A DNA stretch of 64,000 nucleotides from Bacteroidia bacterium (GCA_026391215.1 JAPLDX010000058.1:66887-130886); one strand, 5' to 3'; positions 9,505-18,761 are shown, counted from the first letter of the stretch. Notes: generated by a model not told the origin, from the sequence alone. Numbers and translations: made by a program.

Positions 9505-10386
9505 TCAGAAAACAACCCCGTCAGTTGGAATATCCTTATTCACTTTTTTTATCAGTCCCTGAAGTACGCTTCCCGGACCCACTTCAGTAAAAGAAGTTGC
9601 TCCTCCGGCAATCATGTTCAGGATGGTCTGTGTCCATCTTACCGGAGATGTAAGTTGCATGACAAGGTTTTTCCTTATAGTATCCGGATCGGTGGAATGA
9701 TCAGCGTTAACATTCTGGTATACAGGGCATACCGGTCTGTTGAAATTTGTTGATCTGATGGCTTCCTCAAGCTCTGCTCTTGCCGGTTCCATGAGTGGTG
9801 AATGGAATGCACCGCCGACTGCCAGCTTAATGGCCCGCTTAACTCCTTTTTCCTTAAGAGCTTCAATAGCCTTGTCTATTCCTTCATTTGAGCCGGAGAT
9901 AACTATCTGTCCCGGACTGTTATAATTGGCAGGTACCACAATTTCAGGAATGGAAGCACAAACATCCTCAACCATTTTATCATCCGCACCTATTATTGCA
10001 GCCATTGATGAAGGTGTCCTTTCACATGCTTTTTGCATTGCCATAGCTCTTTTTGACACAAGGATCAGCCCGTCTTCAAATAATAATGCTCTGCTGGCAA
10101 CCAGCGCAGAGAACTCCCCAAGTGAATGTCCTGCAACCATGTCCGGTTCAAATGCCTTACCGATAACTGCAGCAAGAATTGCTGAATGAAGAAAGATAGC
10201 AGGTTGTGTTACCCGGGTCTGTCTTAGATCTTCATCAGTGCCGTTGAACATTATATCAGTGATCCTGAAACCTAACAGATTATTGGCGTTTTCGAACATC
10301 TCTTTACCGGCTGCAGATCTTTCATAAAGATCCTTTCCCATACCTATATACTGTGCTCCCTGACCAGGGAAAACATATGCCTTCAT
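9505..10386 (-). CDS. fabD: Malonyl-CoA:ACP transacylase
   Basis: FabD loads malonate from CoA onto acyl carrier protein, the step that feeds type II fatty-acid elongation. The 293-residue protein begins with the family FPGQGAQYIGMG stretch. It has the nucleophile elbow GHSLG at 86-90 (Ser88) and the catalytic His195 in GAFHSPLM. Its length is normal. It is convergent with the upstream giant gene and reads in the same direction as folE and queD, with only 31 bases separating it from folE. This suggests a queD-folE-fabD transcript. Confidence 0.97.
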   Translation of the reverse strand: MKAYVFPGQGAQYIGMGKDLYERSAAGKEMFENANNLLGFRITDIMFNGTDEDLRQTRVTQPAIFLHSAILAAVIGKAFEPDMVAGHSLGEFSALVASRALLFEDGLILVSKRAMAMQKACERTPSSMAAIIGADDKMVEDVCASIPEIVVPANYNSPGQIVISGSNEGIDKAIEALKEKGVKRAIKLAVGGAFHSPLMEPARAELEEAIRSTNFNRPVCPVYQNVNADHSTDPDTIRKNLVMQLTSPVRWTQTILNMIAGGATSFTEVGPGSVLQGLIKKVNKDIPTDGVVF

Positions 10387-10417
10387 AGTTAGAAATTTGG
10401 ATTAAATGCCGTCTCTG

Positions 10418-11065
10418 TTAATGCAGCCTTGATCCTATCAGATGAACAAACTCTTCGCGGGTATTCATATTTTCAAGAAATATTCCCGTGAAAGCTGATG
10501 TTGTAGTTACTGAATTCTGCTTCTGGACACCCCTGATCTGCATGCACATATGCTGAGCTTCAATAACGACTGCAACACCAAGCGGCTTCAGGGTGTCCTG
10601 GATACAGTTCCTTATCTGGGTGGTAAGTCTTTCCTGAACCTGCAGCCTCCTTGAATAAGCTTCAACTACGCGGGCGATCTTGCTTAATCCTGTGATATAG
10701 CCATCAGGTATATATGCAACATGTGCTTTACCAAAGAACGGAAGCATGTGATGTTCGCACATCGAATAGAGATCAATGTCTTTTACAATGACCATCTGCC
10801 TGTATTCCTCCTTGAACATAGCCGAGGAAAGGATCTGTACAGGATCCATATTGTATCCAACGGTAAGGTAACTCATAGCTTTTGCCACCCTGACAGGTGT
10901 ACGCAGCAATCCTTCCCTCTCAGGATCCTCACCAAGGAGCACCAGGATTCGTTTGTACATGACTGCCATCTCTTCAATGGTCTCAGCATTCCATGTCTCA
11001 ATTTTATTATATCCATCTTCTGTAGGTCCTGAACCGTCGTTAAATTTCTCAATTTTCTTAGCCAT
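10418..11065 (-). CDS. folE: GTP cyclohydrolase I
   Basis: FolE converts GTP to 7,8-dihydroneopterin triphosphate, the entry point to folate and, with QueD, to queuosine. The start is placed at the ATG at 11065, giving 215 residues with a normal N-terminus. An upstream in-frame ATG at 11134 would add 23 basic residues lying wholly inside queD. The chosen ATG overlaps the last 8 bases of queD (ATGGCTAA), a coupling arrangement. Zinc ligands are visible as Cys103 and His106 of [10 protein letters not shown] and Cys174 of HMCMQIRG. The [14 protein letters not shown] stretch is also typical. Confidence 0.96.
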   Translation of the reverse strand: MAKKIEKFNDGSGPTEDGYNKIETWNAETIEEMAVMYKRILVLLGEDPEREGLLRTPVRVAKAMSYLTVGYNMDPVQILSSAMFKEEYRQMVIVKDIDLYSMCEHHMLPFFGKAHVAYIPDGYITGLSKIARVVEAYSRRLQVQERLTTQIRNCIQDTLKPLGVAVVIEAQHMCMQIRGVQKQNSVTTTSAFTGIFLENMNTREEFVHLIGSRLH

Positions 11066-11468
11066 AGTATTCAATAGTATTATTTTCCGTTTCTTCAATT
11101 TTGACGCAATAAAGCTGTGCACCTTCTTTTTCAACCGGATCCTTCAGTTCATTCCAGATGGCTGTTGCAAGGTTTTCTGTTGTTGCAATTTTCCCCTTCA
11201 TGAATTCAACTTCAAGATTGATATTTTTGTGATCAATTTTCAAGATCACTTTTTCCTGGATTATTTTTTTAAGGATGTCAATATTCATCACAAAGCCCTG
11301 GTTATCAGATGGTTTTCCTTTAATAGTTACCCAGAGTATATAATTATGTCCGTGCCAGTTTGGATTTGAGCATTTGCCAAAAACCTCCCTGTTCTTTTCA
11401 TCAGACCAGTCCTGCCTGAACATCCTGTGTGCAGCACTAAATCTTTCTCTGCGTGTAAGATAGATCAT
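11058..11468 (-). CDS. queD: 6-carboxytetrahydropterin synthase family protein
   Basis: QueD/PTPS-family enzymes act on dihydroneopterin triphosphate, the product of the overlapping folE, to give 6-carboxy-5,6,7,8-tetrahydropterin for 7-deazaguanine (queuosine) synthesis. The 136-residue protein has the zinc histidines His14 (FSAAHR), His39 and His41 (NWHGHNY), a likely catalytic Cys33, the Asp79-His80 pair and a C-terminal glutamate in EETENN. PTPS and QueD are close relatives, so the exact product is inferred. folE overlap and shared direction support a linked two-step pathway. A -7-like element with one mismatch lies in the 87-bp divergent gap to mqnB. Confidence 0.9.
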   Translation of the reverse strand: MIYLTRRERFSAAHRMFRQDWSDEKNREVFGKCSNPNWHGHNYILWVTIKGKPSDNQGFVMNIDILKKIIQEKVILKIDHKNINLEVEFMKGKIATTENLATAIWNELKDPVEKEGAQLYCVKIEETENNTIEYYG

Positions 11469-11555
11469 ATCACAGTGCGTTTAATTACAATATTAACTAA
11501 TAAAGTTAAGGTTTTAAATGGTTTTAAATAATATATTTATGCATTGTAATCGTTA

Positions 11556-12251
11556 ATGAGGGTTGAACAGAGTCGAAGAATGTTGAAAGAAGTCTTAATA
11601 GTAGTTGCAACTGATGCTGAAGCTGATGCTTTCAGGAAAATCAACGGTATAAAGTCTCATGAAAATGGTTTTCACTTCGGCAAATGTAATATCACACTTC
11701 TGGTCACAGGGGTAGGTTCCATTGCAACAGCATGGTCCATGACGAAATGGTTTTATTCTAATTTCCATCCGGAAATTGCCTTAAATATAGGTATTGCAGG
11801 CAGTTACAGGGACGATATTAAGCCGGGAGAAGTAGTCGTCCCGGTATCGGATTGTTTTGCTGATGCTGGTATTGAAACAGAAGATGGTTTTATGACACTT
11901 GCTGAAGCCGGGATGGAAGGCCCTCCATTCAGTGGAGGCAAGATCATTGCTGACAGCAAATATGTATCCCTGATACTGAAATTCTTAAGGCCCGTAGATG
12001 GCATCACCGTGAATACTGCTACAGGTTCTCTGAGTTCCATGGAAAAGGTAAGAAAGAAATTTAATCCCGATATCGAAACGATGGAGGGTGCGACTTTTTT
12101 TTATATTTGCAGCCGGGAAAAAGTACCTTTCATAGCAATTAGATCAATTTCGAACAGAGTTGGGCCCCGTGATAAGAGCAAATGGGATATACCGCTGGCT
12201 ATCAATAATTTATCAGAAAGGCTGAAAGATATTTTAATAATGTTTGATTAA
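11556..12251 (+). CDS. mqnB: Futalosine hydrolase
   Basis: MqnB removes hypoxanthine from futalosine in the alternative menaquinone pathway. The 231-residue protein has the nucleoside phosphorylase/hydrolase fold: an N-terminal VATDAEADAF strand-turn, the GVGSIATAW motif, LNIGIAGSY, and the METMEGA-type active-site segment (ETMEGATFFY). The first ATG is at 11556. The ATG at 11580 (MLKEVLIVVAT) fits the family N-terminus better, and both are possible because there is no clear Shine-Dalgarno site. Its stop overlaps the earliest possible mqnD start, and the gene partnership confirms the pathway. Confidence 0.93.
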   Translation: MRVEQSRRMLKEVLIVVATDAEADAFRKINGIKSHENGFHFGKCNITLLVTGVGSIATAWSMTKWFYSNFHPEIALNIGIAGSYRDDIKPGEVVVPVSDCFADAGIETEDGFMTLAEAGMEGPPFSGGKIIADSKYVSLILKFLRPVDGITVNTATGSLSSMEKVRKKFNPDIETMEGATFFYICSREKVPFIAIRSISNRVGPRDKSKWDIPLAINNLSERLKDILIMFD

Positions 12252-12255
12252 AGAG

Positions 12256-13089
12256 ATGAAACTGACACTGGGTTTCTCACCTTGCCCAAACGACACATTT
12301 ATTTTTGATGCCATGGTGCACGGGAGAATAGATACTGAAGGGCTGAAGTTCGATTATTTTCTTGCTGATATAGAAGAGCTCAATAAAAGGGCATTCTCAG
12401 GGGATGTTGATATTACAAAGATAAGCTTCTATGCTTATGCTTATGCGGCTCAGAATTACCTTATCCTTGATTCTGGAAGCGCCCTTGGTCACAAGAATGG
12501 TCCTCTCCTGATAAGTAAAAGAAGGATGGAATCCTCTGAACTTATTGACGCAAGAATTGCAATTCCCGGCAAATATACAACTGCAAATCTTCTCTTCAGC
12601 ATATTCTGGCCAGAAGCGATAAATAAAACCGAATATCTTTTTTCAGATATTGAGGAGGCCTTGCTGAAGGAAGAAGTCGATGCAGGTCTCATAATCCATG
12701 AAAGCCGTTTCACATATCATAAGAAAGGACTTCAAAAAATTGCAGATATGGGCGAATATTGGGAAAAATTTACCAGGCTGCCTATACCCCTTGGTACAAT
12801 CGTAATCAACAGAAAAGTACCTGTTGAAACAGCTCTGAAAGTCAATCGTATTATCAACCGTAGCCTTGAATATGCTTATAACGACTCTCTTGCATCGTAT
12901 GATTTTATTTTATCCAATGCTCAGGAGATGGAGAACACCGTCATGAATAAGCACATCAAGCTGTTCGTGAATAAATACACATCAAATCTTGGCAGGGATG
13001 GAAAGAAAGCTATCAGAGAGCTTTACCGGATTGCCAGGGGAAAAATGATTATTCCGGAATTACCGGAAGAGATCTTTCTGACAAAATGA
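12256..13089 (+). CDS. mqnD: 1,4-dihydroxy-6-naphthoate synthase
   Basis: MqnD converts cyclic dehypoxanthinyl futalosine to 1,4-dihydroxy-6-naphthoate in the futalosine menaquinone route. The 277-residue protein has the periplasmic-binding-protein-like fold of the family, opening with LGFSPCPNDTFIFDAMV and containing the SFYAYAYAAQNY and IIHESRFTY segments. I placed the start at ATG 12256. A TTG at 12244 overlapping the mqnB stop would add four residues. mqnA and mqnC are not in this window. Confidence 0.94.
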   Translation: MKLTLGFSPCPNDTFIFDAMVHGRIDTEGLKFDYFLADIEELNKRAFSGDVDITKISFYAYAYAAQNYLILDSGSALGHKNGPLLISKRRMESSELIDARIAIPGKYTTANLLFSIFWPEAINKTEYLFSDIEEALLKEEVDAGLIIHESRFTYHKKGLQKIADMGEYWEKFTRLPIPLGTIVINRKVPVETALKVNRIINRSLEYAYNDSLASYDFILSNAQEMENTVMNKHIKLFVNKYTSNLGRDGKKAIRELYRIARGKMIIPELPEEIFLTK

Positions 13090-13145
13090 ATATAAATGCC
13101 TGAAAAAATTTACTATTTTAGGTGTTCAGGTAAATAAGGTATCCA

Positions 13146-13718
13146 ATGAAACTAAAAGATCTTGTACTTAAAACCCGTTCGTACAGACGATTTGATGAAT
13201 CGCATAGTATTGAATATAAAACGCTTGAAGGACTTGTCGAACTTGCCAGGCTGTCAGCCTCCGGTGCCAACAGGCAGCCTTTGAAGTATGTAATCTGCAA
13301 TTCACCCGGGGATTGTGCAAGAGTTTATCCTTCGGTGGTATGGGCAGCCTATCTTAAGGAATGGAATGGTCCGGAACCGGGGGAAAGACCTTCAGGATAT
13401 ATTATCATCCTTGGAGATAAATCAATCTCTGAAAGTTTCGGAGTGGACCATGGTATAGCAGCACAAAGTATAATGCTTGGCGCAACAGAAACCGGCCTGG
13501 GGGGCTGTATGATAGCCTCAATAAAGCGCGAACAACTTCGTGCTGAAATTAAAATTCCTGAAAAATATGAGATACTGCTTATACTGGCACTGGGCAAGCC
13601 AGTTGAAAATGTGATTATTGATGAAATAAATGATGGTGATGTAAAATACTGGAGAGACAAAAATCAAAACCATCATGTACCAAAACGTCCTCTGAGTGAG
13701 TTAATAATTAAGCTTTAA
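13146..13718 (+). CDS. Nitroreductase family FMN protein
   Basis: This is a 190-residue nitroreductase-fold flavoprotein. It opens with the RSYRRFDES motif, in which the Arg/Ser residues bind the FMN phosphate. It has the SASGANRQPLKY stretch, the VDHGIAAQSIMLGATETGLGG helix-loop typical of the family, and the LALGKP segment near the C-terminus. The physiological electron acceptor cannot be told from sequence. A 56-base gap separates it from mqnD, so co-transcription is possible, and the next gene starts 13 bases after its stop. Confidence 0.88.
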   Translation: MKLKDLVLKTRSYRRFDESHSIEYKTLEGLVELARLSASGANRQPLKYVICNSPGDCARVYPSVVWAAYLKEWNGPEPGERPSGYIIILGDKSISESFGVDHGIAAQSIMLGATETGLGGCMIASIKREQLRAEIKIPEKYEILLILALGKPVENVIIDEINDGDVKYWRDKNQNHHVPKRPLSELIIKL

Positions 13719-13731
13719 CTGATATTCAGGC

Positions 13732-14448
13732 ATGAAGAAGCACTATTTTATCCTGTTATTTTTATGCTTTGCTTTCAGCTCATTAAAAGGCCAGGTGCTA
13801 AAGGATTCCGGTACAAGGATACTTTTCCACGGCTTGGTAATAGATGCGAAAACCCTGAGCCCCATTTCGGGATCGCAAATCATTATTAACAGTGCTTTTT
13901 CTTCAGTAAGCGATCAACAGGGTCAGTTTGCATTTTACATCAGAATAGGCGACACGGTCACTTTCAGCAGGCTTGGTTATAAAACAGCAATCCTTAATAT
14001 CAGCGATACCCTGACAGGAAAGGAATTCGTTGCAGGTATTTATATGAGCACAGATACACTAACGATAGACGAGGTGGTGATCATCCCGAGATATTCAAAT
14101 CTGCGATCGGAAATGTTCATGTCAAAACCGGAGTCAAGTACCCAGATGGAAAATGCAAGATATAACCTTGAAGTATCCTCCTATCAGGGAAGGATGGGTC
14201 AGAGCAAACTTGGGGATCCTTCAATAAACTATGAAATCCTTAGGCAGCAGCAACGTAGTGCCGCATATTCAAAAGGTCAGATCCCTTCTGACAGGATTGT
14301 AGGAATCAGCCCTTTAATGCTGATCCCTGCAGCATATCTTCTTATGAATGGATTGCCGGAAAAGCCATCTCCTTTCAAGCCTCAGCTTACTGAGCAGGAG
14401 GTGGACCGGATCCACCGGAAATACATTGAATCTCTCAGGAGGAAATGA
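13732..14448 (+). CDS. Secreted carboxypeptidase-regulatory-like domain protein
   Basis: The 238-residue exported protein has a Sec signal peptide (KK, then a hydrophobic stretch ending near SLKGQ at about residue 21). A CarboxypepD_reg-like beta-sandwich follows (about 30-120), recognisable by the VIDAKTLSPISG, SDQQGQFAF and DTVTFSRLGYK segments. The rest (about 125-238) is a basic and polar region without a domain I recognise. Such proteins are common periplasmic or outer-membrane-associated proteins in Bacteroidetes. The function is unknown. Confidence 0.8.
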   Translation: MKKHYFILLFLCFAFSSLKGQVLKDSGTRILFHGLVIDAKTLSPISGSQIIINSAFSSVSDQQGQFAFYIRIGDTVTFSRLGYKTAILNISDTLTGKEFVAGIYMSTDTLTIDEVVIIPRYSNLRSEMFMSKPESSTQMENARYNLEVSSYQGRMGQSKLGDPSINYEILRQQQRSAAYSKGQIPSDRIVGISPLMLIPAAYLLMNGLPEKPSPFKPQLTEQEVDRIHRKYIESLRRK

Positions 14449-14459
14449 GAATGAAAATT

Positions 14460-14510
14460 GCGGATTGCGGATTGTTGATTGCGAATTGAAAAAATCCGAA
14501 ATCCGAAATA
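14460..14510. repeat. 7-bp GCGGATT repeat with inverted ATCCGAA copies
   Basis: Four 7-bp units (two exact GCGGATT, then GTTGATT and GCGAATT) are followed by two inverse ATCCGAA units. Together they form a foldable stem between two convergent genes. It could work as a bidirectional terminator, and it resembles short-period degenerate repeats elsewhere in this window. Confidence 0.6.
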
Positions 14511-15422
14511 TTATCCTTTATAGAATATGGCTTTTATTATCTGGCTTGCCATCTTGGGATTTTCCTTTATCCTGCGGGTGCAGTAGCCGAACCATTTCTT
14601 TCCGAAAGGAACGTAAATCCTCATCTTATGTCCGTCACTTACAATAGAGTCGCGAAGATTAGGCGTAACGCCATAAAGCATCTGGAATTCATAAAGATGC
14701 GTTGAAACATTATATTGTTTCAATAGTTGATAAGCACCGTCAATCAAAGGTTTATCATGTGTTGCAATCCCAACATGGAACTTATTTTTCAGCAGGAATT
14801 CCAGATCCTCAAGATAGTGTTTATTGATCTCCTCGTACTTTTTATAGGAAATAGCCTCCGGCTCAACATAAATACCCTTACAAAGTCTGATACTTACAGG
14901 ATAGGCTTCGCTGTTCAGGTCACTCATGCCTTTCAGATCATCAAGTGTCCTTTTGAGATATGCCTGAACAACAAGTCCCACATTAGCAGGGAATTCAGTT
15001 TTCAGTCTGCGGAAAAGCTCAACTTCGTCGGAGGTACATGGGGAATCTTCCATATCAATCCTGATAAAACCTTTATACGAGGCGGCTTTTGCAACTATTT
15101 CCCTCAGATGCCGGTAACAAACCTCCTTATCGATCAACAAACCGAAAAATGTAGGTTTTACTGAAAAATTACCAATAATTCCATTCTTAAATGTAACATC
15201 AATCAGGTCAAGATACTCCTGCTTGTTGGCTTCAGCTTCATCCAGATCCTTTATAAACTCTCCCAGCACGTCCAGCGTAACAAGAATATTCTTATTGTTA
15301 AAATCTTTTGACACACGTATTGCGTCATCAATGGTCTCACCTGAAATATATGAGTGTGAAAAGAGCCATACGAATTTCTTTGGGAAATAGGGTAATATTG
15401 CAGCAATAAATTTGTTAAACAT
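14511..15422 (-). CDS. Proline dehydrogenase
   Basis: This monofunctional FAD-dependent PRODH of 303 residues oxidises proline to pyrroline-5-carboxylate. The TIM-barrel signatures are visible: VTLDVLGE near the N-terminus, IRIDMEDSP, IRLCKGIY, IATHD, and the C-terminal substrate-binding motif FGYCTRRIKENP (two Arg, Glu and Pro). The length matches single-domain bacterial PRODH and not bifunctional PutA. The P5C dehydrogenase partner is not in the window. A -7 element facing this gene lies at 15522-15529. Confidence 0.93.
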   Translation of the reverse strand: MFNKFIAAILPYFPKKFVWLFSHSYISGETIDDAIRVSKDFNNKNILVTLDVLGEFIKDLDEAEANKQEYLDLIDVTFKNGIIGNFSVKPTFFGLLIDKEVCYRHLREIVAKAASYKGFIRIDMEDSPCTSDEVELFRRLKTEFPANVGLVVQAYLKRTLDDLKGMSDLNSEAYPVSIRLCKGIYVEPEAISYKKYEEINKHYLEDLEFLLKNKFHVGIATHDKPLIDGAYQLLKQYNVSTHLYEFQMLYGVTPNLRDSIVSDGHKMRIYVPFGKKWFGYCTRRIKENPKMASQIIKAIFYKG

Positions 15423-15521
15423 AATCTGTATTAATTTAATAGGTTCATTTTATCAGGGGACTAATTAATATGAATTGAGTGCTTTTTTTAATGACCTTTG
15501 TCATTGATTTAGGGTATATTG

Positions 15522-15529
15522 CAAATATA
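15522..15529 (-). promoter_or_regulatory. Bacteroidetes -7 element TATATTTG for proline dehydrogenase
   Basis: Read on the minus strand this is TATATTTG, an exact match to TAnnTTTG. It would give a leader of about 90 bases before the proline dehydrogenase ATG. No convincing -33 TTTG is at the expected spacing. Confidence 0.4.
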
Positions 15530-15584
15530 AAATTGTTTATTTTGAATTAATTTTTCAAACAATGCAACCATTTATTTTTATGGT

Positions 15585-16172
15585 ATGTCTTCAAAATGTC
15601 CTCAGTTTATGATGAGTGACGGGCAATTAATAGAGGGTTGCGCCAGACATGACAGAAAAGCGCAGCAGGAGTTGTACAACAGGTACTCTGGTTTTTTGCT
15701 TGGTGTGTGCATGAGATATGCAACTGATAAAGCTGAGGCAGAAGATATTTTGCAGGAAAGTTTTTTAAAGATTTTTTTCAATATAAAGGATTTTTCAGGA
15801 ACGGGTTCTTTTATAGGCTGGTTGAGGAAGATTGCAGTGAATACAGCAATAACTCATTATCATAAACACCTTAAGTTCAGATATCATATTGAAATTGAGG
15901 AGTTTATATCAGTTGAAACGGGGGTTTCAAGTTTTGAGGAAGACCTCTTTACATCTGATGAGTTGTATAAGGTTCTGAATGAACTGCCTGCAGGCTACAG
16001 AATGGTGTTTAACCTATATGCGGTTGAAGGATATAAGCATAAAGAGATAGCCGAAATGCTGGGTATCGATACAAATACATCGAAATCGCAGTACAGCAGG
16101 GCAAAAGGAGTGATTAGGGAAAAGCTTGAAAAACTTCGTAAGCTGAAAGGCAAATATCCTGCAAGTGATTAA
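15585..16172 (+). CDS. ECF-type RNA polymerase sigma factor
   Basis: The 195-residue sigma-70-family protein has region 2 at about residues 28-72 (QELYNRYSGFLLGVCMRYA and the DILQESFLKIF recognition helix). Region 4 is at about 128-185, with the ELPAGYRMVFNLYAVEGYKHKEIA helix-turn-helix and the SKSQYSRAK end. This is the Bacteroidetes ECF group often placed next to surface-protein genes. The next gene encodes a membrane protein with a short cytoplasmic N-terminus that could be its anti-sigma factor. A PorP/SprF gene follows, so I infer a cell-envelope signalling operon. No clear promoter was identified. Confidence 0.92.
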   Translation: MSSKCPQFMMSDGQLIEGCARHDRKAQQELYNRYSGFLLGVCMRYATDKAEAEDILQESFLKIFFNIKDFSGTGSFIGWLRKIAVNTAITHYHKHLKFRYHIEIEEFISVETGVSSFEEDLFTSDELYKVLNELPAGYRMVFNLYAVEGYKHKEIAEMLGIDTNTSKSQYSRAKGVIREKLEKLRKLKGKYPASD

Positions 16173-16198
16173 TGAACAGAGATTGAATTTTTATAATA

Positions 16199-17530
16199 GT
16201 GAAAAGGAAGAAAGAAGATAAGGCATTGAATGAATTATTCCGGCAAAAGCTTGGAAATGCAGAGATAATTCCTTCGCCTTCTGTCAGCAAAGCGATGATG
16301 CGCAGGCTTGCAAGAAGAGAATTTCTCCATTTCAATACGGTCAGACTTAATATCTGGTACGCCAGCGGTGTAGTTGTAATCGGAGCTGCTCTTGCACTTA
16401 TTCTTTCTTCCGGTCCTGGGAGCAATGATCAGAAACTACTATCCCCGGTTTCAGGCACGATCAATGAGACAGGTGTAATTAATGACAGGACCACGGATAA
16501 AACCGGTCTTCCGGATGTGAAGCAAGCCGTTGATACGAGGGATTCACGGGTGAAAGTGAATGTCAGCTCTAAAAAGCCATCCACGAGAATTGATGATGAT
16601 GGGATTATAAAGGAAAATCCAGAAAAGAAAGAAAATATTGTCTCCCCCACAGAGGTACCTTCCATTCCTGAAGGAGGTCTGTTCAAGGATGTCATTACTG
16701 AAAAGAACAAGATTCAGCCTGGTGCAAGAAAGATTGATAACCTGATCGGAGCATCTGTTACGGAAGGATGCACTCCGCTTAAAGTTATTTTTAAAAACAG
16801 GGCACTGTCATACGATTCCTGCAGATGGACATTTGGTGACGGTGGTCATTCGTACGATAAAAATCCTGAATGGTTATTTGATGTTGAAGGGGAATATGAA
16901 GTTATCCTTCAGGTCTTTAATCATACTGGCAACCAATCATTATCTTCACTTATTATTAATGTTCATCCTAATCCTGCAGCACGTTTTGAGATTACTCCCG
17001 AGAATGCCCTGATACCTGACAATGAAATAACTTTCCTTAATTATTCTACAAACGCTGAAAAATACAATTGGGATTTCGGTGATGGGAGCACATCGGAACT
17101 CTTTGAACCCAAGCACTCTTACAGCAGGTATGGAAATCTTAATGTCAGGCTGATAGCCTCTTCAGAATATGGATGTTCCGACTCACTTGTTGTTCTTAAT
17201 GCATTTGGATCAGGATACTATATCCGGTTCCCGAATGCATTTATGCCAAATCCAAATGGACCATCAGGTGGTTATTATTCCGCCAGTAGTGATGAATTCG
17301 CATACGTATTTCACCCAGTGTGTTCAGGAGTATCCGACTATCAGCTGAGAATATTCAGCAGGAGGGGAATACTGGTCTTTGAAAGCAACGATGTGAATAT
17401 TGGATGGGATGGTTATTATAAAGGTCAGTTTAGCGATCCCGGTGTATATATCTGGAAAGTACGAGGAAATTATATAAACGGGGAACCATTTACATTAATG
17501 GGTGATGTCACACTAATGAAGAATAAATAG
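16199..17530 (+). CDS. Membrane-anchored PKD-domain protein with CHU_C/T9SS type B-like C-terminus
   Basis: The 443-residue protein starts with GTG, 26 bases after the sigma gene. Residues 1-49 are charged and presumably cytoplasmic, like a short anti-sigma segment. One transmembrane helix spans about 50-70, and no cleavable signal peptide is seen. A polar linker follows, then two PKD-like beta domains with WTFGDG and WDFGDG motifs (about 185-265 and 268-345). The last ~100 residues match the gliding-motility CHU_C/T9SS type B sorting module (FPNAFMPNPNGPSGG, LRIFSRRG, GWDGYYKG, GVYIWKV). An inner-membrane anchor combined with an export-sorting module is unusual. I infer an anti-sigma or signal-relay protein whose periplasmic part meets the neighbouring PorP/SprF protein. 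Confidence 0.85.
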   Translation: MKRKKEDKALNELFRQKLGNAEIIPSPSVSKAMMRRLARREFLHFNTVRLNIWYASGVVVIGAALALILSSGPGSNDQKLLSPVSGTINETGVINDRTTDKTGLPDVKQAVDTRDSRVKVNVSSKKPSTRIDDDGIIKENPEKKENIVSPTEVPSIPEGGLFKDVITEKNKIQPGARKIDNLIGASVTEGCTPLKVIFKNRALSYDSCRWTFGDGGHSYDKNPEWLFDVEGEYEVILQVFNHTGNQSLSSLIINVHPNPAARFEITPENALIPDNEITFLNYSTNAEKYNWDFGDGSTSELFEPKHSYSRYGNLNVRLIASSEYGCSDSLVVLNAFGSGYYIRFPNAFMPNPNGPSGGYYSASSDEFAYVFHPVCSGVSDYQLRIFSRRGILVFESNDVNIGWDGYYKGQFSDPGVYIWKVRGNYINGEPFTLMGDVTLMKNK

Positions 17531-17708
17531 TATTCTTCTGAGATTCCCTGAAATCCGGCTTTTGCATTCATCATTCAAAACCGGACGTTCATCACAATTA
17601 AACCTCCATTCATTAAAAAACTTAATGAAACATATCACTTTTGACGGAAATTTTCGTTAAAATGAATGATTTATGATCGGATTTCACTATTTTCGTCAAC
17701 CTAAACCA

Positions 17709-18716
17709 ATGGGAGTGACATTGCTGAGGAGGATTATATATATATGTTTACTGACTTTTCTCCTGTTTTTAGATGGTTTTAGTCAGGATCCGACATTCTC
17801 TCAATTTTATGCCAATCCGCTTTATTTATCACCATCTTTTGCCGGTGCCACTGAGGAATACCGCCTTGGAATGAATTACAGGGACCAATGGCCGGCAATC
17901 CCCGGGGTATTCCGTACATACAGCATTTCGTTCGATAAAGCAATGATCAATTTCAATTCAGGAATTGGTGTTCTTGCAACATATGATGTTGCAGGTACCG
18001 GAGAATTGAGCACAACAAATATCGGACTTCTTTATTCCTACGATTTCAATATCAACAGGGAATGGCATATCAGGCCGGGAGTGAACTTCAAATTTTATTA
18101 CCTGGGTCTCGATCTTGCAGCACTCACATGGAGCAGCAGTTTAAGAGGAGGGGGAACACCTTCACCTACAATTCATCCTCCTGCGTTTGATAAAGTTGCT
18201 GACGTCGATTTTGCAACATCCGCTCTGGTTTATAACGACAGATACTGGGGAGGTTTTACTCTTGACCATCTCCTGGTGCCCAAAACATCATTCTATGGTA
18301 CAGAAGGCACCACTGTGCCGATTAAATTCAACCTCTATGGAGGTATGCAGATCATTAAAAAAACAAGGCTGAGAACCAAACTAAAGGAGGTGCTTTCAGT
18401 TGCATTTAATTTCCAGACACAGGCTAAGTTTTTCCAGACAGATATCGGATTATATTATTATAAAGATCCTCTGATTTTCGGATTATGGTACAGGGGAATC
18501 CCTCTCATAACATCCCAGGCAGGAGATGCAATAATAGGACTTGTGGGTATCAAAACCAATCAGCTTCATATTGGATATAGTTACGATTTCACTATCTCGA
18601 ACCTGATCAGCTCATCAGCCGGAGCTCACGAAATCTCTCTTATTTATGAATTCACATCATTTACTGTCGGCTCACAACGAAAAAAGATCAGAGCTCTTCC
18701 CTGCCCGGAATTTTAA
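17709..18716 (+). CDS. Type IX secretion membrane protein PorP/SprF family
   Basis: This outer-membrane protein of 335 residues belongs to the PorP/SprF family, whose members assist T9SS and the surface anchoring of type B cargo such as SprB. I chose the ATG at 17709 because it begins a good signal peptide (MGVTLLRR, a hydrophobic stretch, then SQ). An upstream ATG at 17673 would add 12 residues. After the cleavage site comes the family opening DPTFSQFYANPLYLSPSFAGA and the NYRDQWPAIPG segment, then repeated amphipathic beta strands. It follows the PKD/CHU_C gene and probably forms one functional unit with it. Confidence 0.92.
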   Translation: MGVTLLRRIIYICLLTFLLFLDGFSQDPTFSQFYANPLYLSPSFAGATEEYRLGMNYRDQWPAIPGVFRTYSISFDKAMINFNSGIGVLATYDVAGTGELSTTNIGLLYSYDFNINREWHIRPGVNFKFYYLGLDLAALTWSSSLRGGGTPSPTIHPPAFDKVADVDFATSALVYNDRYWGGFTLDHLLVPKTSFYGTEGTTVPIKFNLYGGMQIIKKTRLRTKLKEVLSVAFNFQTQAKFFQTDIGLYYYKDPLIFGLWYRGIPLITSQAGDAIIGLVGIKTNQLHIGYSYDFTISNLISSSAGAHEISLIYEFTSFTVGSQRKKIRALPCPEF

Positions 18717-18761
18717 TTTACGGCCGGACCCTTTACCATATAATTTTAATTTCAGGCTGCT

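Noticed and set aside
11066..11134. Upstream in-frame ATG adding 23 residues to folE
   Set aside because: The extra residues are basic, lie inside queD and do not fit the family N-terminus; the overlap at ATGGCTAA gives the normal start.
10953..11369. 138-residue plus-strand ORF across folE/queD
   Set aside because: It overlaps two conserved genes in reverse and has no independent support.
14727..15164. 145-residue plus-strand ORF inside proline dehydrogenase
   Set aside because: It is antisense shadow of a gene with clear PRODH motifs.
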